Below the pieces are notes generated by a model that did not search any database, had not been told where the DNA came from, and saw only the letters and a program-made list of their open reading frames with translations. Below, piece by piece: positions 62,253 through 64,000 of a stretch of DNA of 64,000 bases (the stretch's first letter is position 1; every line of letters starts with the position of its first letter). The stretch lies in NCBI GenBank assembly GCA_965261695.1, contig OZ253474.1, positions 3,410,001-3,474,000 of the forward strand, read 5' to 3'. The position numbers and the translations under genes were made by a program. Source of the stretch: Bin5 sp965261695 (GTDB lineage Bacteria; Chloroflexota; Anaerolineae; Caldilineales; Caldilineaceae).

Positions 62253-63485
62253 ATGATCTCGATGACCTCTAAGTTGGACTGGCATACGTCTCTGCTGGTG
62301 GGGCTGTTCCTGCTGCTCCTGGTCGCGGTTCTCCTGTGGGGCGACACCACGGTTGAACGGCGGTTCGACCCGGACAGCCGTGAGCCGAGTGGTCTGTTTC
62401 TGCTGCAGGAGTGGCTTCAGGAGATGGGCTACCACGTGACCACGACCGGCCAGCGGCGCTTTGCCCTCTCGCCGCGCCAGCATCTGCTGCTCATCTATCC
62501 CGGCGATGAGCGGTTCACTTCGAGCGAAGCGGACAGCTTTTTTGAATGGGTCGAGGCCGGCGGCACGGCAGTGATCATCGGTGAGGCCGATACGAAGTTG
62601 CGGCGTGCCCTCAATTATAGTGCTTTGACGAGTTTTACGGTTGGGATTGTGGATCAGAGCCAGCCATTGCTTCCGGATGCGAGCGAACCGTTCGACAGAG
62701 GCGGGCGACGGTTCGACCTGACCGAGGCGCCGCAGACGATAGCCGTTCTGGACGGTAATCAGGGGCCAAAGCTTGCTGTTCTCAGACGCGGCGACGGCTG
62801 GGTCTGGCTCGTGGGCGAGCCGCTTGCATTTACGAACGGCCAGCTATCCGAAGACCATGCCCAGGCGCAACTGATCCCGGCCTTCCTGCGGACGGTTCCC
62901 GCGGGCGGGACGGTTGTCCTTGATTCCTATCATCTGTTTGGCCCGCTCCTGCCTGTCGGCGCCGCACCCGTCGAATCCCTGAAAGATTGGCTCTACTTCA
63001 CCACCACCGGCTGGGCTGTCGTCTTTCTGCTGTTGCTGGGCGGGGGCTGGCTGCTCCTTTCCGGCTGGCGGCTGGGGCCGCCCTTGGAGGTGTTGACCCA
63101 GGGGCGACGACGGGAGGCGGCTGAGTTCGTCGTGGCGATGGCCGGTCTGCAACGGCGGGCGCGTATCCGCGACCATATCGCCCGCCAACAACGGTATCGA
63201 CTGAAGCAATTCCTGGGAAAACCCTGGCGCATCCGGCCGAGTCTGTCGGATGTCGAGTTCTTGCGGCAGTTGCAGGCTATGGATCCGACATTGGGCGTAA
63301 CCGCCCGTCAAGGCGTTCCCATGCGCAACTATCCTCCGCCTGACTCCGGCGCTGAGTTGTCAATTGACGAGATCGAACAGATGCTGGATGAGTTGGCGAC
63401 GGTCCCGGATGAGGAGCGGCTGCTCCAACTCGCGCAGCGGATCGATCGCGTCAGAGCGTCGGCTGGCGATCGGATTCTGGCATAG
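62253..63485 (+). CDS. DUF4350-type membrane protein
   Basis: 410 residues from ATG 62253 (GTG 62250 and ATG 62262 are alternatives; ribosome site weak). One membrane helix near the start (TSLLVGLFLLLLVAVLLWG), an extracytoplasmic domain with PSGLFLLQEWLQEMGY and FFEWVEAGGTAVIIGE, a second helix (GWAVVFLLLLGGGWLLL, about 300), then a basic cytosolic tail. DUF4350 genes usually stand beside a MoxR ATPase and DUF58 protein; the MoxR start 60 bp downstream agrees. Confidence 0.85.
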   Translation: MISMTSKLDWHTSLLVGLFLLLLVAVLLWGDTTVERRFDPDSREPSGLFLLQEWLQEMGYHVTTTGQRRFALSPRQHLLLIYPGDERFTSSEADSFFEWVEAGGTAVIIGEADTKLRRALNYSALTSFTVGIVDQSQPLLPDASEPFDRGGRRFDLTEAPQTIAVLDGNQGPKLAVLRRGDGWVWLVGEPLAFTNGQLSEDHAQAQLIPAFLRTVPAGGTVVLDSYHLFGPLLPVGAAPVESLKDWLYFTTTGWAVVFLLLLGGGWLLLSGWRLGPPLEVLTQGRRREAAEFVVAMAGLQRRARIRDHIARQQRYRLKQFLGKPWRIRPSLSDVEFLRQLQAMDPTLGVTARQGVPMRNYPPPDSGAELSIDEIEQMLDELATVPDEERLLQLAQRIDRVRASAGDRILA

Positions 63486-63545
63486 TTTCTTTCCAGACAG
63501 CGGCGACCGCTTTCGTTTACGCGCCGCTCTAAAGGTTTGCAATCC

Positions 63546-64000
63546 ATGAATGTTTCTGAACTCTACGCTTCCATCCGCGAGCAGGCCGCCAAGGTCATCG
63601 TTGGCCAGGAGACCGTATTTGAACAGATCGTCATCGCATTTCTCAGCGGTGGACACATCCTGCTCGAAGGCGTACCCGGCACCGCCAAGACCCTGATGGC
63701 CAAGACGCTTGCCCACCTGACCGACAGCGCGTTCGGACGCATTCAGTTCACCGCCGATCTGATGCCGTCAGACATCATCGGCACGCAGGTCTACGATCTG
63801 GACAATGGGCGTTTCAACCTGCGCAAAGGCCCGATCTTTACCCAGATCCTGTTGGCCGACGAGATCAACCGCGCGCCGGCCAAGACCCAATCCGCGCTGC
63901 TGGAGGCGATGGAGGAGCGGCAGGTCACCATTGACGGCGTGGGGTATCCTCTCCGCGAGCCGTTCATGGTGCTGGCGACGCAGAATCCGGTCGAGTACGA
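63546..64000 (+). CDS. MoxR-type AAA+ ATPase, truncated at window end
   Basis: The frame from ATG 63546 is open to the window edge (151 codons seen). Walker A is GVPGTAKT (about 44-51), and LLADEINRAPAKTQSALLEAMEE is the Walker B and linker of the MoxR proper subgroup; VLATQNPVE is sensor 1. It differs from the CoxD-like copy at 18268. It probably continues into a DUF58/VWA gene outside the window. Confidence 0.93.
   Translation, partial: MNVSELYASIREQAAKVIVGQETVFEQIVIAFLSGGHILLEGVPGTAKTLMAKTLAHLTDSAFGRIQFTADLMPSDIIGTQVYDLDNGRFNLRKGPIFTQILLADEINRAPAKTQSALLEAMEERQVTIDGVGYPLREPFMVLATQNPVEY

Overview
The window looks like chromosomal DNA of a Chloroflexota bacterium of the Caldilineales/Anaerolineae kind. 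This is inferred from gene content and style: high G+C, a CcmH with CxxC plus an extra Cys pair, a secreted peptidase ending in a TPTP...YLP tail, several phytanoyl-CoA-dioxygenase-like genes, a Uma2 (DUF820) gene family, and long low-complexity spacers built of short direct repeats. No rRNA, tRNA or CRISPR was seen.

Layout. 1-2500: a GxxExxY-family gene bracketed by 51-bp direct repeats, a secreted Pro/Thr-rich protein, a small membrane protein and repeat debris. 2502-7189: five tandem, nearly identical Uma2-family genes whose C-terminal heptad coiled coils hold 4, 4, 3, 6 and 5 repeats. 7312-16757: pheS, an HpcH/HpaI aldolase, then a minus-strand run of M20 hydrolase, DNA methyltransferase, YcaQ-like glycosylase and SLC12-like transporter, and a DUF899 protein. 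16929-18121: copy A of a non-coding transposable element. 18268-23938: MoxR ATPase and VWA protein, an M14 carboxypeptidase, a 54-unit 7-bp tandem array, and ilvE. 23982-30221 (minus): solute-binding protein, glycosidase-like protein, coiled-coil protein, coaD, HAD hydrolase, hemW and an FHA/winged-helix regulator, divergent from a Ser/Thr kinase at 30574. 32040-38956: complete F1Fo ATP synthase operon atpBEFHAGDC with a strong terminator. 39143-45631: a large multidomain glycosidase-like membrane protein, then proB-proA. 45692-49761: FGGY kinase, phytanoyl-type dioxygenase, aldehyde dehydrogenase. 49795-54335 (minus): DtxR regulator, CcmH, TlpA/CcmG, RimO and a DOT1-like methyltransferase. 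54434-55651: element copy B. 56281-62220: sugar ABC transporter with two dioxygenases and a cyclase/amidohydrolase, probably one uptake-and-catabolism operon. 62253-64000: a DUF4350-type membrane protein and the start of a second MoxR ATPase.

The most notable structure not explained by genes is the pair of about 1.2-kb elements at 16929-18121 and 54434-55651. They share perfect 12-bp terminal inverted repeats (GGGTGCATCCCA/TGGGATGCACCC). Each is flanked by its own perfect 8-bp target duplication (GTCAATTC and AAATGAAC). Each carries a third, internal terminus 178 bp from the right end and a 220-250-bp stretch repeating with a 10-bp period. Neither encodes a recognisable transposase, so they appear to be non-autonomous elements mobilised in trans. 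The Uma2 array with its variable heptad number and mosaic substitutions is the second candidate for a recently evolving system.

All calls are from reading the sequence and translations; no database search was run.
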